In this document: positions 7,624 to 16,875 of the stretch, piece by piece
Layout of the letters: every line of letters begins with the position of its first letter
Numbering within the stretch: position 1 is the first letter of the stretch
Position numbers and translations under genes: made by a program
The notes under the pieces: model-generated
The model's input: only the letters and a program-made list of their open reading frames with translations
What the model was told of the DNA's origin: nothing
The model's database searches: none
Assembly: GCF_002217395.1 (NCBI RefSeq)
Contig: NZ_MUHD01000043.1
Location: forward strand, 1 to 64,000
Direction: 5' to 3'
Origin: Flavobacterium plurextorum
GTDB lineage: Bacteria; Bacteroidota; Bacteroidia; Flavobacteriales; Flavobacteriaceae
DNA: 64,000 nucleotides

Positions 7624-9549
7624 TTAGTGTGTTGCTCCAGAACCTGATTGTGTTGCTTTTCTAGCAAGTTCCTGCAAGGTTTTACCTTTGTCTTGACCAT
7701 TATTATGAATTCTGCGGTTAAAAACATCCTGCCAGTCAATCAGCGGATAAAGATTATTTTCTTTTGCCTGCTCATCAAATAGTTTTTTAAGCTCGGCTAA
7801 TTTTTCTGGGTATTTTTTTGCCAAATTATTACGCTCATTAAAATCTTCGTTCAGATTGTATAATTCCCAAACATCATTGTCGAAATTGCTTGGTTCTGGT
7901 TTTTCATTTTTGCCTAAAGAGCTTTTCAAAGCAAATGAATCTGGTAAATGCGCTGCGGCAGCTTTCCATCCATCTTTATAAATGGCTCTGTTTCCAAAAA
8001 TGTAATAATATTGAACTTTGTGCAGCGACTCAGCTTTTGGATTGTCTAAAGAAGCTTGAAATGATGAACCTTGGATAATATCCTGTTTAATTTCGCGAAT
8101 ATATTCTGGCGCTTTTATCCCGGCAATGTCTAAAGCTGTAGGAAGCAAATCGGTTACGTGGCTGTATTGATTTCTAATACCGCCTTTGTCTTTAATTCCG
8201 TTTGGATAAAATACAATCAATGGATTACGAGTTCCTCCTTCAGAATGTGCGTCTTGTTTCCAGTTTTTAAAAGGAACATTTGTTGCTTGTGCCCATCCTA
8301 AAGGATAATTGGTATTTAAACCTTTTGCGGTTCCAATTTCTCCAATATTATCTAAATTGCTTTGCAGATTTTGCTCATCAGATTTTCCTTGAGAGAATAA
8401 ACTTTGATTAATAGTACCTTGCAAAGTCCCTTCTTTACTAGCTCCATTATCTCCAATGGCAACAAAAATCAAAGTATTGTCTAATTGGTTGCTCTCTTTT
8501 AAATAATTTACAACCCTTCCAATTTCATAATCCGTATAGGTTAAATAACCTGCATATACTTCCATGAATCTAGCATATACTTTCTTTTGATCTGGTGTTA
8601 GTTTTTTCCAATCTGTAATTAACGGGTTGCGCTCTGGCAAAACGGCATTTGCAGGAACTACGCCCAGTTTCTTTTGGTTAGCCAATACTTTTTCGCGGTA
8701 AGCGTCGTAACCTTCATCAAATTTTCCTTTGTAAGCATCGCTCCATTTTTCAGCAACTTGATGTGGTGCATGAACTGCGCCTGGTGCATAGTATAAAAAG
8801 AATGGCTTTCCAGGTGCTGCTTTTTGTTGTTTTTGAATATAGCTGATCGCTTTATCAGTAATTAACTCACTTAAATGACGTCCATCAGGTTTAACATGAA
8901 CCTGATCTTCTACTAAATCAGGATTGTATTGATCGGTTTGCGAACCTAAGAATCCGTAAAAATGTTCGAAACCTTTTCCTGTCGGCCATCTGTCAAACGG
9001 TCCTGCATCTGTAGCTTCTTCATCTGGAGTAACGCCATATTTACCAACTGCAAATGTGTTGTAACCATTGTCGCGTAAAATCTCTGCGATCGTTCCTTTA
9101 TCAGATGGAATACGTCCGTCCCAGCCTGGGAATCCTGCTGACATTACGGTATGAGAAAAACCGCTTACGTGAACTCTTGCAGAGTTTCTTCCAGTTAACA
9201 ATGCTGCACGGGTAGGAGCACAAATTGCTGTAGTGTGAAAGTTGGTGTAACGCAAACCATTATTAGCCAGATTGTCAAACGTTGGAGTTTGAATTAATCC
9301 GCCAAAAGCACTTGACGCTCCAAAACCTACATCGTCTAATAATATCCAAACAATGTTTGGCGCGCCTTTAGGGGCTTTTACTGGATCTGGCCAGTATTCT
9401 TTAGATTCGGCTAAAGTTTTGCCAATTACACCTTTAAATTCTGTATTAGGATTTGTTTGGCTAAAGCCGAATTGTGCGATAAGTAATGCGGTAATCAAAA
9501 GCCCTTTTTTAGGACTTTTGATTGTGATGTTATTTTTTGAATTTTTCAT
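7624..9549 (-). CDS. Long-form secreted arylsulfatase (AtsA-like)
   Basis: A 641-residue sulfatase with a signal peptide at about 1-30. Asp72-Asp73 in WILLDDVGFG bind metal. Cys110 in AICAPTRAALLTGRN is the formylglycine precursor. The long insertions, the HVSGFSHT segment and IGDNGAS resemble the group of longer bacterial arylsulfatases such as Pseudomonas AtsA, which scavenge sulfate from aryl or alkyl esters. It follows the SusC/SusD pair directly (29 bases after the SusD stop), so its substrate is probably what the SusCD complex imports. The enzyme is probably periplasmic. Confidence 0.87.
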   Translation of the reverse strand: MKNSKNNITIKSPKKGLLITALLIAQFGFSQTNPNTEFKGVIGKTLAESKEYWPDPVKAPKGAPNIVWILLDDVGFGASSAFGGLIQTPTFDNLANNGLRYTNFHTTAICAPTRAALLTGRNSARVHVSGFSHTVMSAGFPGWDGRIPSDKGTIAEILRDNGYNTFAVGKYGVTPDEEATDAGPFDRWPTGKGFEHFYGFLGSQTDQYNPDLVEDQVHVKPDGRHLSELITDKAISYIQKQQKAAPGKPFFLYYAPGAVHAPHQVAEKWSDAYKGKFDEGYDAYREKVLANQKKLGVVPANAVLPERNPLITDWKKLTPDQKKVYARFMEVYAGYLTYTDYEIGRVVNYLKESNQLDNTLIFVAIGDNGASKEGTLQGTINQSLFSQGKSDEQNLQSNLDNIGEIGTAKGLNTNYPLGWAQATNVPFKNWKQDAHSEGGTRNPLIVFYPNGIKDKGGIRNQYSHVTDLLPTALDIAGIKAPEYIREIKQDIIQGSSFQASLDNPKAESLHKVQYYYIFGNRAIYKDGWKAAAAHLPDSFALKSSLGKNEKPEPSNFDNDVWELYNLNEDFNERNNLAKKYPEKLAELKKLFDEQAKENNLYPLIDWQDVFNRRIHNNGQDKGKTLQELARKATQSGSGATH

Positions 9550-9578
9550 TTTTACTTCGTTTTTTGGTTATATGTTAA

Positions 9579-11051
9579 TTAATATCCAGGGTTTTGTGGT
9601 AAGCCGTCAGGGTTAATATTTCGCTCGCTTTGCGGAATCGGATAGAGGTTATTTCTTTCTGAAACGGAGTTTTTGGCGGTTACTTTTTTAACTTCGGTAA
9701 CCAGTGTTCCCCAACGTACCAGATCAAACCAGCGCTGTCCTTCTTGAACAAATTCTTTTTTGCGCTCTTCTTGTATGGCAACTCTAAAAGTTGTTTGCGT
9801 CAAACCTTTTAAATCTACTGTTGCATCAGGAGTCGTAATTGGTTTACCAAAAGCTCTTCGTCTTACTTGATTAATTAATTCGTAAGCTTCAGGAGTTGGC
9901 GTTCCCTGCTCATTGATTGCTTCTGCCAGAGATAATAAAATATCGGCATAGCGAATTACAGGAAAGTTGATTGCTACGTTACCCGGAGTTGCCAAATTGG
10001 TTAAGTCCAAATACTTTTTGAAAATTGGTTTAGGAAAAGTGTACAAAGTTCCCGTTGCTGGATTTGGCAGCTGTTTCGCATAGCTGACATCTCTTCGTGT
10101 ATCTCCGGCAGCATAAATATCATAGAACAATGCTACATCCGAAATAATATCAGCAGGTTCTGTAGCAGTAAATCCCGTAAAAGAAGTGGCTTGAAATGTA
10201 CTTCCGCTTGATCCGTTTCCTGCTTGATTTGGTTCAAACTGAACAGAGAAAATATGTTCTTTTCCGTTCTTTTTAGTTTTCGTAAAGATGTCTTGAAAGC
10301 TTTCGAATAAAGCATATCCATAACCGCCGTTTATAACTTCTCTTGCTTTTAAAACAGCATTTGGCCAATCTTTTCGAGTTAGATAAACTTTAGCCAAAAT
10401 AGCTTTTGCAGCTCCAGAAGTTGCACGTCCGGCATCAGAAGCTGGGTAAGTTGGCGGCAGACTTTCGGCATCTTTTAAATCCGCAATGATTTGTGCATAT
10501 ACTTCTTCAACCGGTGCTCTGTTAGCTTTTAAACTTTGTAACTGAATCGAAGTTGGTTCGTGCAAAACGATTGGAACTGCGCCCCAAAGACGAACTGCTT
10601 GAAAATATAATAAGGCTCTAATAAATTTAGATTCGTTGATTAATCTCGTTTTAACAACTTCTGAACCTGATACTTTCGAAATGTTATCGATTGAAACATT
10701 GGCTCTGTTTATTCCGGCATAAATTTGTCGCCAAGCTACTTGAACACGATCTGAAGTGGCATCGTGAGTTAAACTGCTTAATGCTCGAACTTGCGGATTT
10801 GTTGCTGAAACTCCTGCAGCAGCATAATCTGAAGCCATATCAGTCAGGAAGTAAAGGTTTCGACCAAATAAACTTTGTTCTCCTGGATCAAGGCTTAAAG
10901 AAGCATAAACTGCGGTTACACTTGCAATGGCATCGTCTTGGGTTTTAAAATAGTTATCTTCGGTTACAAAGGAGGTTGGTGTTACCTCCAGCTCAGTGCA
11001 CGATACCAGTAGTCCGGCACTTAAAAGGAATGTTATAATGATCTTTTTCAT
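9579..11051 (-). CDS. SusD/RagB-family outer membrane lipoprotein
   Basis: Surface-exposed ligand-binding partner of the adjacent SusC channel. The N-terminus has a lipoprotein signal with lipobox LLVSC, giving lipidated Cys18. The C-terminal RagB/SusD domain shows the conserved GQRWFDLVRWG segment and ends with YPIPQSERNINP-like residues typical of the family. The length of 490 residues is normal. It starts 17 bases after the SusC stop. The ligand is unknown. The surrounding sulfatases suggest a sulfated organic molecule. Confidence 0.92.
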   Translation of the reverse strand: MKKIIITFLLSAGLLVSCTELEVTPTSFVTEDNYFKTQDDAIASVTAVYASLSLDPGEQSLFGRNLYFLTDMASDYAAAGVSATNPQVRALSSLTHDATSDRVQVAWRQIYAGINRANVSIDNISKVSGSEVVKTRLINESKFIRALLYFQAVRLWGAVPIVLHEPTSIQLQSLKANRAPVEEVYAQIIADLKDAESLPPTYPASDAGRATSGAAKAILAKVYLTRKDWPNAVLKAREVINGGYGYALFESFQDIFTKTKKNGKEHIFSVQFEPNQAGNGSSGSTFQATSFTGFTATEPADIISDVALFYDIYAAGDTRRDVSYAKQLPNPATGTLYTFPKPIFKKYLDLTNLATPGNVAINFPVIRYADILLSLAEAINEQGTPTPEAYELINQVRRRAFGKPITTPDATVDLKGLTQTTFRVAIQEERKKEFVQEGQRWFDLVRWGTLVTEVKKVTAKNSVSERNNLYPIPQSERNINPDGLPQNPGY

Positions 11052-11067
11052 TTTATATTTTTTTTAC

Positions 11068-14000
11068 TTAGAAAGTTACGTTCAAGCCCGAGATGAATGT
11101 TTTTGAGTTTGGATAAGACCCAAAGTCAATTCCCGGATATAAGTTGTTTTGTTCGTATGAACTTACCTCTGGATCATAACCAGTGTATTTTGTCCATGTA
11201 ATTAGATTTTCGGCAGAGACATAAAACTTTACGCTTTTTGTTCCCAATTTTTTAGAAACACTTTTTGGTAAAGTGTAGCCAAGAGTGATTAGTTTTAATC
11301 GTAAGAAAGAAGCGTCTTCAACGTAACGTTCAGAAACTATTCCTAAAGGAGAACTTGACGCTCTAGGTATTTCGTTGCTTGGATTTGTTGGTGTCCAGCG
11401 ATCGACTAAAGTTGTAGCCGCGTTTGTACCAAGAGTCGAAATTTCTAATTGTTGGTTTAAAGCATTAAATACTTTTCCGCCATACGATCCTTGAAAAGAG
11501 AAGTTCAAATCGAAGTCATTGTATGAAATTGTATTGCTGAAACTTCCAACAAATTTTGGCTGTGATGTTCCAAGATCTCCTTTGTCAAGAGCTGTAATAA
11601 CGCCGTCGCCATTAGTATCAACATATCTTCTGTCTCCCACTTTTGTATTGGCTAAACTGTTTATTTTTGGCTGTGTATTTACCTCTTCCTGCGTTTGAAA
11701 AATACCGTTTGTCTTGTATCCCCAGAAAGTTCCCAGAGGCTTTCCAACTTTTACAATTACAGGCTGCTGCTGCAATAAAGAACCATTTGGCACAACTGGA
11801 AAAAATTGGTCAACACCATTTCCTATGGCAGTTACTTTATTTTTATTGGCAGAAAATACAATGTTTGAATTCCATGAAAAGTTCTCCGTTTTTATATTTT
11901 CAGTAGTTAAACCAATTTCGATACCTTTATTTTCAACCCCGCCAATGTTTTGTAATACTGTTGCATATCCTGATGTTAACGGAATTGGAACGTTGATTAA
12001 CAAATCGTTTGTCTTTTTATAATAAACATCAAAGACAAAGTTGATTTTTCGATCTAATAAGGATAAATCTAAACCAACATTGTATTGATTTGTTTTTTCC
12101 CATTTCAAATCAGGATTTGCCAATCGGGTAGGAGCTAAACCAGTTTGTAATGTACCTCCAAAAGCATAATTTACAGAACCCATTGAAGCTAACGAAAGGT
12201 AGTTTCCAATTTCTTGATTCCCTGTTGTTCCTGCTGTAATTCTTAATTTGGCTTCAGTTACGCCTTTAATATTATTTGCAAATTCTTCATCAGTAATATT
12301 CCAAGAGAATCCTGCAGAAGGAAAGTAACCCCAAAGAGATTCAGAACCAAATCTAGAGGAACCATCTGCACGAGCTGATAATGTAAAATTGTATTTTCCT
12401 CTATAAGAATAATTTACTCTCGTCAGCCATGATTTTAAAACACTTTCAAAAGCATCACTATATGGTTTTACAGCTACACCATCTTGAAGCGCATTATAAG
12501 TGTTAGCATCATTTACAAAAGTATTTGCACCTGCATTAACTACTTCTCCTTTAGTGTATTGAAGTGTGTATCCGCCTAAAACCGAAAATTTATGGTTTTC
12601 TCCAAAGTTGGTGTTGTAGTTCACGGTATTTTCATTTAATACCGAACTTACCAATCTGTCACCAACAGAAGCTAACCCTTTTGTTCCAGCGCCGGTTGTT
12701 GTATTGGCTGATGCGTAGTAATTTTGTTTAGTGTCAATTACGTCACCGCTCACTGCAACTTTCGCTGTCAATTTTTTAGTTATTTTATATTCACCAAATA
12801 AGCTGGTTAAAATTCTATTGATTTTAGTTTCATTAGTTGTGTTTTCTAAATCATTAATTGGATTTGGAACAAAACCATTTACAGAAGTTGCATAAGGATT
12901 ATTCGTTACATTATAACTTCCATCAGCATTTTTAATAGGAACAACAGGAGCAGTTAATAAAACGCTTACAATAGGATTTGGGTTTCTTCCTGCACCTGCA
13001 CCGCCATTTGTACCAACGCCATTTGAAACCGAATTACTATAATTTGCGTTTACTCCAAATTTAAAATTCTGAGAATAGTTTTTTTCATAGTTTATACGAA
13101 GCGATATACGTTTAAAATCTGATCCCAAAACAATACCTTCTTGATCAAAATATCCTGCAGAAACTGCATATCTTGACTTTTCATCGCCTCCAGAAAATGA
13201 CAATTGATGGTTTTGTACTGGAGCCGCGGTTCTAAAAGCTGCTGATTGCCAATCGTAACTTCCGGAGTTTTTAAAAGCTTCGATTTGTGCAGGAGAGAAC
13301 GAAGGTGCTTGTCCAATACTTGCTTGAACATCATTTCGTAAGCTAGCCCATTCGCTGGCGTTCATTACGTTAAGTTTTTTCGAAACATTTTGAAATCCAA
13401 AATAACCTTGATACGAGATATTGTCTTGTCCTTTTGTTCCTTTTTTGGTTGTAATTATAACGACACCATTTGCACCTCTAGAACCATAAATAGCTGTAGC
13501 CGAAGCATCTTTTAGAACTTCAATAGATTCTATATCAGCAGGGTTTATAGTAGACATTACATTTAAACTGGCGCCTGCAAAAGATACTCCTGCTGAACTG
13601 TTGCTGTTGTCATTGTAAATTAAAATTCCATCTACAACATAAAGAGGTTCGTTACCCGCTGTAATTGAGTTTCCACCTCTAATTCGTACACTTGATGATG
13701 CGCCGGGTCTTCCTGAGCTTTGCGTTACAACAACTCCTGCAACAGCACCTCTTAATAAATTATCTGCAGATGAGGTTACTTGAGATAGATTTGCTTTTGG
13801 TACAGAAGCGACAGAACCCGTAATATCTTTTCTTTTTTGAGTTCCGTATCCAACAACTACCAGTTCGTCCAGCTCTTGTCGTTCCTCTTTTAAATGAATA
13901 ATTACAGGATTTTTATCTACAATTATTTCAGTTTTTTTATATCCAATGTAGGTTATAATTAAAGTGTAAGGTAATTTTTGACCAGTTTGAAAGTAGAATT

Positions 14001-14199
14001 TTCCTTCAGCATCTGTTACAACTCCGTGAGTTGTGCCTTTAATATTTATTGATGCCCCAATGATGGGTTGATTTGTAATGTCGTCAACTACAGTTCCGTC
14101 GAGTTTAGATTGTATTAATGGTTTCGTATTTTGTGCCTGAAATTGCAGGGATGTTAACAAAAAAGTAACCCATAAAATGAGATTTATATTTTTTTTCAT
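11068..14199 (-). CDS. SusC/RagA-family TonB-dependent receptor
   Basis: Outer membrane TonB-dependent channel, 1043 residues from the ATG at 14199. An upstream in-frame start at 14229 would add 10 residues before the signal peptide and is less likely. In order: signal peptide (MKKNINLILWVTFLLTS), a carboxypeptidase-regulatory-like domain (GTVVDDITNQPIIGASI), a SusC-type TonB box region and plug starting VVVGYGTQKRKDITGSVASV, then the beta-barrel ending GLNVTF. It is the first gene of the operon, preceded by an approximately 490-nt leader from the promoter at 14697. It takes up the substrate captured by SusD. Confidence 0.93.
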   Translation of the reverse strand: MKKNINLILWVTFLLTSLQFQAQNTKPLIQSKLDGTVVDDITNQPIIGASINIKGTTHGVVTDAEGKFYFQTGQKLPYTLIITYIGYKKTEIIVDKNPVIIHLKEERQELDELVVVGYGTQKRKDITGSVASVPKANLSQVTSSADNLLRGAVAGVVVTQSSGRPGASSSVRIRGGNSITAGNEPLYVVDGILIYNDNSNSSAGVSFAGASLNVMSTINPADIESIEVLKDASATAIYGSRGANGVVIITTKKGTKGQDNISYQGYFGFQNVSKKLNVMNASEWASLRNDVQASIGQAPSFSPAQIEAFKNSGSYDWQSAAFRTAAPVQNHQLSFSGGDEKSRYAVSAGYFDQEGIVLGSDFKRISLRINYEKNYSQNFKFGVNANYSNSVSNGVGTNGGAGAGRNPNPIVSVLLTAPVVPIKNADGSYNVTNNPYATSVNGFVPNPINDLENTTNETKINRILTSLFGEYKITKKLTAKVAVSGDVIDTKQNYYASANTTTGAGTKGLASVGDRLVSSVLNENTVNYNTNFGENHKFSVLGGYTLQYTKGEVVNAGANTFVNDANTYNALQDGVAVKPYSDAFESVLKSWLTRVNYSYRGKYNFTLSARADGSSRFGSESLWGYFPSAGFSWNITDEEFANNIKGVTEAKLRITAGTTGNQEIGNYLSLASMGSVNYAFGGTLQTGLAPTRLANPDLKWEKTNQYNVGLDLSLLDRKINFVFDVYYKKTNDLLINVPIPLTSGYATVLQNIGGVENKGIEIGLTTENIKTENFSWNSNIVFSANKNKVTAIGNGVDQFFPVVPNGSLLQQQPVIVKVGKPLGTFWGYKTNGIFQTQEEVNTQPKINSLANTKVGDRRYVDTNGDGVITALDKGDLGTSQPKFVGSFSNTISYNDFDLNFSFQGSYGGKVFNALNQQLEISTLGTNAATTLVDRWTPTNPSNEIPRASSSPLGIVSERYVEDASFLRLKLITLGYTLPKSVSKKLGTKSVKFYVSAENLITWTKYTGYDPEVSSYEQNNLYPGIDFGSYPNSKTFISGLNVTF

Positions 14200-14300
14200 T
14201 TCTTTGTAATGGTTTTTAGTAATTAACAAGGCGCCCTGAAAGTTGATTTTTCAACTCTCTAATGTGTCCTTGATCTAGTGATAAATATTCTTTAAGCCTC

Positions 14301-14333
14301 GCCATTTCTGTTGCCGCAGAAATGGCTTTTTTT
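14301..14333. other. Hairpin with T-run in the SusC leader region
   Basis: GCCATTTCTG and CAGAAATGGC form a perfect 10-base stem around TTGCCG, followed on the plus strand by seven Ts. No plus-strand gene ends here. On the minus strand the stem lies inside the predicted 5' leader of susC, about 100 bases before its start. It could be a terminator for leftward-facing antisense reading on the plus strand or a leader stem. The remaining sequence at 14200-14590 shows no gene. Confidence 0.5.
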
Positions 14334-14594
14334 ATTTACAGCAGCAGGTTTGCATCATTTTCATTTTAGTTTTTTTTAGTTGTTAATTATTTTCTTTTTT
14401 AAAATTGAGGTATGTTCAAAGATCTTTCCGAAGCAGTTTAGTGCCGCAAATAGAGGTTTGAAATATAAAATGTAATGTGGTGGTGAAATTTAAAAGTCTC
14501 GTTTTATATTAGATTTTAAAAGCAATCTATTGTAAACGAATAATTTGCGTTGAGAATTAGCAACAGAAGCACATATAACAAAATGTGTTATAGG

Positions 14595-14696
14595 TATATT
14601 TTTTAGGAAGAATGTAATACGATATGCTTTCGGTTGTTTTCAAAATATAATTTTTTTGGTTTCAAATATTATTTTAAACTCTACTAATCCTATAGA
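14595..14696 (-). promoter_or_regulatory. Conserved transcribed leader, copy 2 (SusC operon)
   Basis: The sequence downstream of the SusC-operon promoter, read on the minus strand. It shares with 1-91 the TCTAT-N7-GTAGA imperfect dyad next to the start point and, further down, the block GAAAACAACCG, AGCATATC and ATTCTTCCTAAAAA. Conservation outside the core promoter suggests an operator or an RNA element. I could not match it to a known riboswitch class. Confidence 0.6.
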
Positions 14697-14727
14697 CAAA
14701 GTTAATTTTAATATAATAAAAACCAAA
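14697..14727 (-). promoter_or_regulatory. Bacteroidota-type promoter of the SusC-sulfatase operon
   Basis: On the minus strand TTTG (14724-14727), 19 bases, then TAACTTTG (14697-14704). The start of transcription should be near 14690, about 490 bases before the SusC ATG. The match to consensus is complete and the element is duplicated at 92-122. Confidence 0.75.
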
Positions 14728-15246
14728 AAAAAGATTAAGTTTTTTAAAAAAAGTAAAAAATGAAGTGTTTTTGAAGTGTCTAAGGTATTGTTTTGTAGTG
14801 GTTTAAGTTTGTTTTATGTCTACAGGAATTTGTCTGAAATCAGATTTATCAAATACAGAAATGTAGTATTTTACACTTAATTTACGAGAGGAATATTTTT
14901 TTTAAAAGGAGAAAAACAACATATTTTGACAAACCGACGATCAATTTTGATTTTTATTAGTAAAACATGCTGGCTTTTTAATTTTAAGTGACTAGTAATA
15001 AAGCGATTTTGAATGCAGCGCTTTTATCAAAAAAATGCCAGAGTATAATTATAGGAAGATGATTTAACAAATTAATTACTGTTAACTCATATGTAGTTTC
15101 ATATTTTTTAGTAATTTTAGATTGTTGAAAGATAGATGGATAGGAAATAAGAGCATTTATTTCTACTGTAATTAAGGTGGAATTTCAGTTCTAATGAAGA
15201 TGTTGCTGTTGCTGCAAAAAAAAAAGTGATTTATCTATATTCGATT

Positions 15247-15286
15247 TATGTCATATTAAAGACAAGATTATCTTTAATATGACATA
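15247..15286. promoter_or_regulatory. 40-bp palindromic operator candidate upstream of narK
   Basis: Perfect 16-base arms, TATGTCATATTAAAGA and its complement, around an 8-base spacer. A third half-copy, TGTCATATTAAG, stands at 15324-15335. The dyad centre is about 62 bases before the start point predicted from the promoter at 15315, a usual place for an activator site. It has no T-run of terminator type directly after it. Confidence 0.6.
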
Positions 15287-15314
15287 TGTCATTTTTTGCA
15301 GAGGTTAACTGTTT

Positions 15315-15322
15315 TAATTTTG
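15315..15322 (+). promoter_or_regulatory. Candidate -7 element for the narK-nitrate reductase operon
   Basis: TAATTTTG fits TAnnTTTG. The nearest upstream TTTG (15295-15298) is 16 bases away, shorter than the usual 19, so the promoter may need an activator. A TGTCATATTAAG half-site starts 2 bases after it. The rest of 14728-15246 is AT-rich and shows no gene. Confidence 0.4.
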
Positions 15323-15373
15323 TTGTCATATTAAGTACTGATAATAGTTCGCTAATATTTTAATAATTATTAT

Positions 15374-16849
15374 ATGAGTAATCTGTCTCAATCCCACCGA
15401 ATTTTATTTTTAAATACACTTGCCTTTACAATTTGTTTTGCATGTTGGACATTAAATGGTGTTTTAGTTACCTATTTAGTTGATAAAGGGATATTTAATT
15501 TTACGGTTGTAGAAACTGGATGGTTGTTAGGAATTCCAATTCTTTCAGGTTCTATCTTTCGTTTGCCTATAGGTATTTTAACAGATAAATACGGAGGTAA
15601 AATTGTATTTTCAGTCTTATTATTATTGTGCTCAATTCCTTTATTTTTATTGCCATTTGCAACTTCATTTTGGAGTTTTGCGGTATTAAGTTTTCTTTTC
15701 GGATTAGTAGGAACAAGTTTCGCTGTTGGAATAGGATATACTTCAATCTGGTATCCAAAAGAGTGGCAGGGACGTGCACTGGGAATTTTCGGAATGGGAA
15801 ATGCCGGAGCAGCAATTACTACTTTTATTGCTCCCACTTTGCTAAATAATTTATCAGAAAATGATCCGATAAACGGGTGGAAAACACTCCCAGTTATTTA
15901 CGCTGTAACACTTGTTGTAATTGGAATACTTTTTATTGTTTTTGCAAAAAATAAAGTCAACAAGGGAGTTTCAAAAACAATGGGACAATTGATGTCGCCT
16001 CTTAAAAACGTTCGAGTTTGGCGTTTTGGAGCTTATTACTTTTTAGTATTCGGTTTTTTTGTAGCCTATTCACAATGGCTTCTTCCAAATTTTATGAATG
16101 TGTACCATACCACTTTAGTAATGGGAGGTATGTTTGCTACTATGTTTAGTCTGCCATCTGGAGTTATTAGAGCTTTTGGAGGTTATTTATCAGATAAGTT
16201 TGGCGCTAGAAAAGTAATGTATTGGGTTTTAGGATCATCGATAGTGATTAGTTTTTTATTGATGTTTCCAAAAATGGAAATTTTTACCGCTGGGCCTGGA
16301 GTTATGGCAATGAATAATGGTACGGTTACAGAAATTACAGCTGATAAAGTGGTAGTAGATGGAAAAGTACATAACATACATACCAAGAAAGTTCAAAATG
16401 ATGATGAAGCTGCGATTTTTCCAGTAAAAAATTCTTGGCAGGAAATCCTTGTCAAACAAAATCAAGAAGTAAAAAAGAAAGAATTATTAGCGCAAGGAGT
16501 TACACAAATTAAGTTTAGTGCTAATCTTTGGGTATATGTGGTTTTAGTAATTCTTATTGGAATTTCTTGGGGAATTGGTAAGGCTGCTGTTTATAAACAT
16601 ATTCCAGAATATTTTCCAAATGAAGTTGGAGTAGTGGGTGGAATGGTTGGTTTAATTGGCGGACTTGGCGGTTTTGCCGGCCCAATAATCTTTGGTTATC
16701 TTCTTAATTATACAGGACTTTGGACTAGTTCATGGATATTCATTTTTATAGTTTCTGTGCTTTGTCTGCTTTGGATGCATCGAACAATTATTAGTGCAAC
16801 TCGATCTAAACTTCCAGATTTCACCAGAGATATTGAAAGCAATCATTAA
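15374..16849 (+). CDS. narK: NarK-type nitrate/nitrite MFS transporter with extra domain
   Basis: A 491-residue major facilitator protein that moves nitrate and/or nitrite across the inner membrane. Both nitrate-signature regions are present: GIFGMGNAGAA (137-147) and WGIGKAAVYKHIPEYFP (399-415). Unusually, residues about 302-382 are a soluble insertion between two membrane segments. It contains GTVTEI and VKQNQEVKKKELLAQG, resembling the barrel-sandwich (lipoyl/HlyD-like) motif. A close paralogue with the same insertion is at 40364-41842. It is the first gene of the nitrate reductase operon, 26 bases before the next transporter gene. Confidence 0.88.
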   Translation: MSNLSQSHRILFLNTLAFTICFACWTLNGVLVTYLVDKGIFNFTVVETGWLLGIPILSGSIFRLPIGILTDKYGGKIVFSVLLLLCSIPLFLLPFATSFWSFAVLSFLFGLVGTSFAVGIGYTSIWYPKEWQGRALGIFGMGNAGAAITTFIAPTLLNNLSENDPINGWKTLPVIYAVTLVVIGILFIVFAKNKVNKGVSKTMGQLMSPLKNVRVWRFGAYYFLVFGFFVAYSQWLLPNFMNVYHTTLVMGGMFATMFSLPSGVIRAFGGYLSDKFGARKVMYWVLGSSIVISFLLMFPKMEIFTAGPGVMAMNNGTVTEITADKVVVDGKVHNIHTKKVQNDDEAAIFPVKNSWQEILVKQNQEVKKKELLAQGVTQIKFSANLWVYVVLVILIGISWGIGKAAVYKHIPEYFPNEVGVVGGMVGLIGGLGGFAGPIIFGYLLNYTGLWTSSWIFIFIVSVLCLLWMHRTIISATRSKLPDFTRDIESNH

Positions 16850-16875
16850 AATTTAAATAACTTAATAATAGATAT

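Noticed and set aside
14301..14333. Riboswitch of a known class in the susC leader
   Set aside because: The stem and conserved block do not match SAM, cobalamin, TPP or other conserved cores that I can recall, so only an unnamed leader element is claimed.
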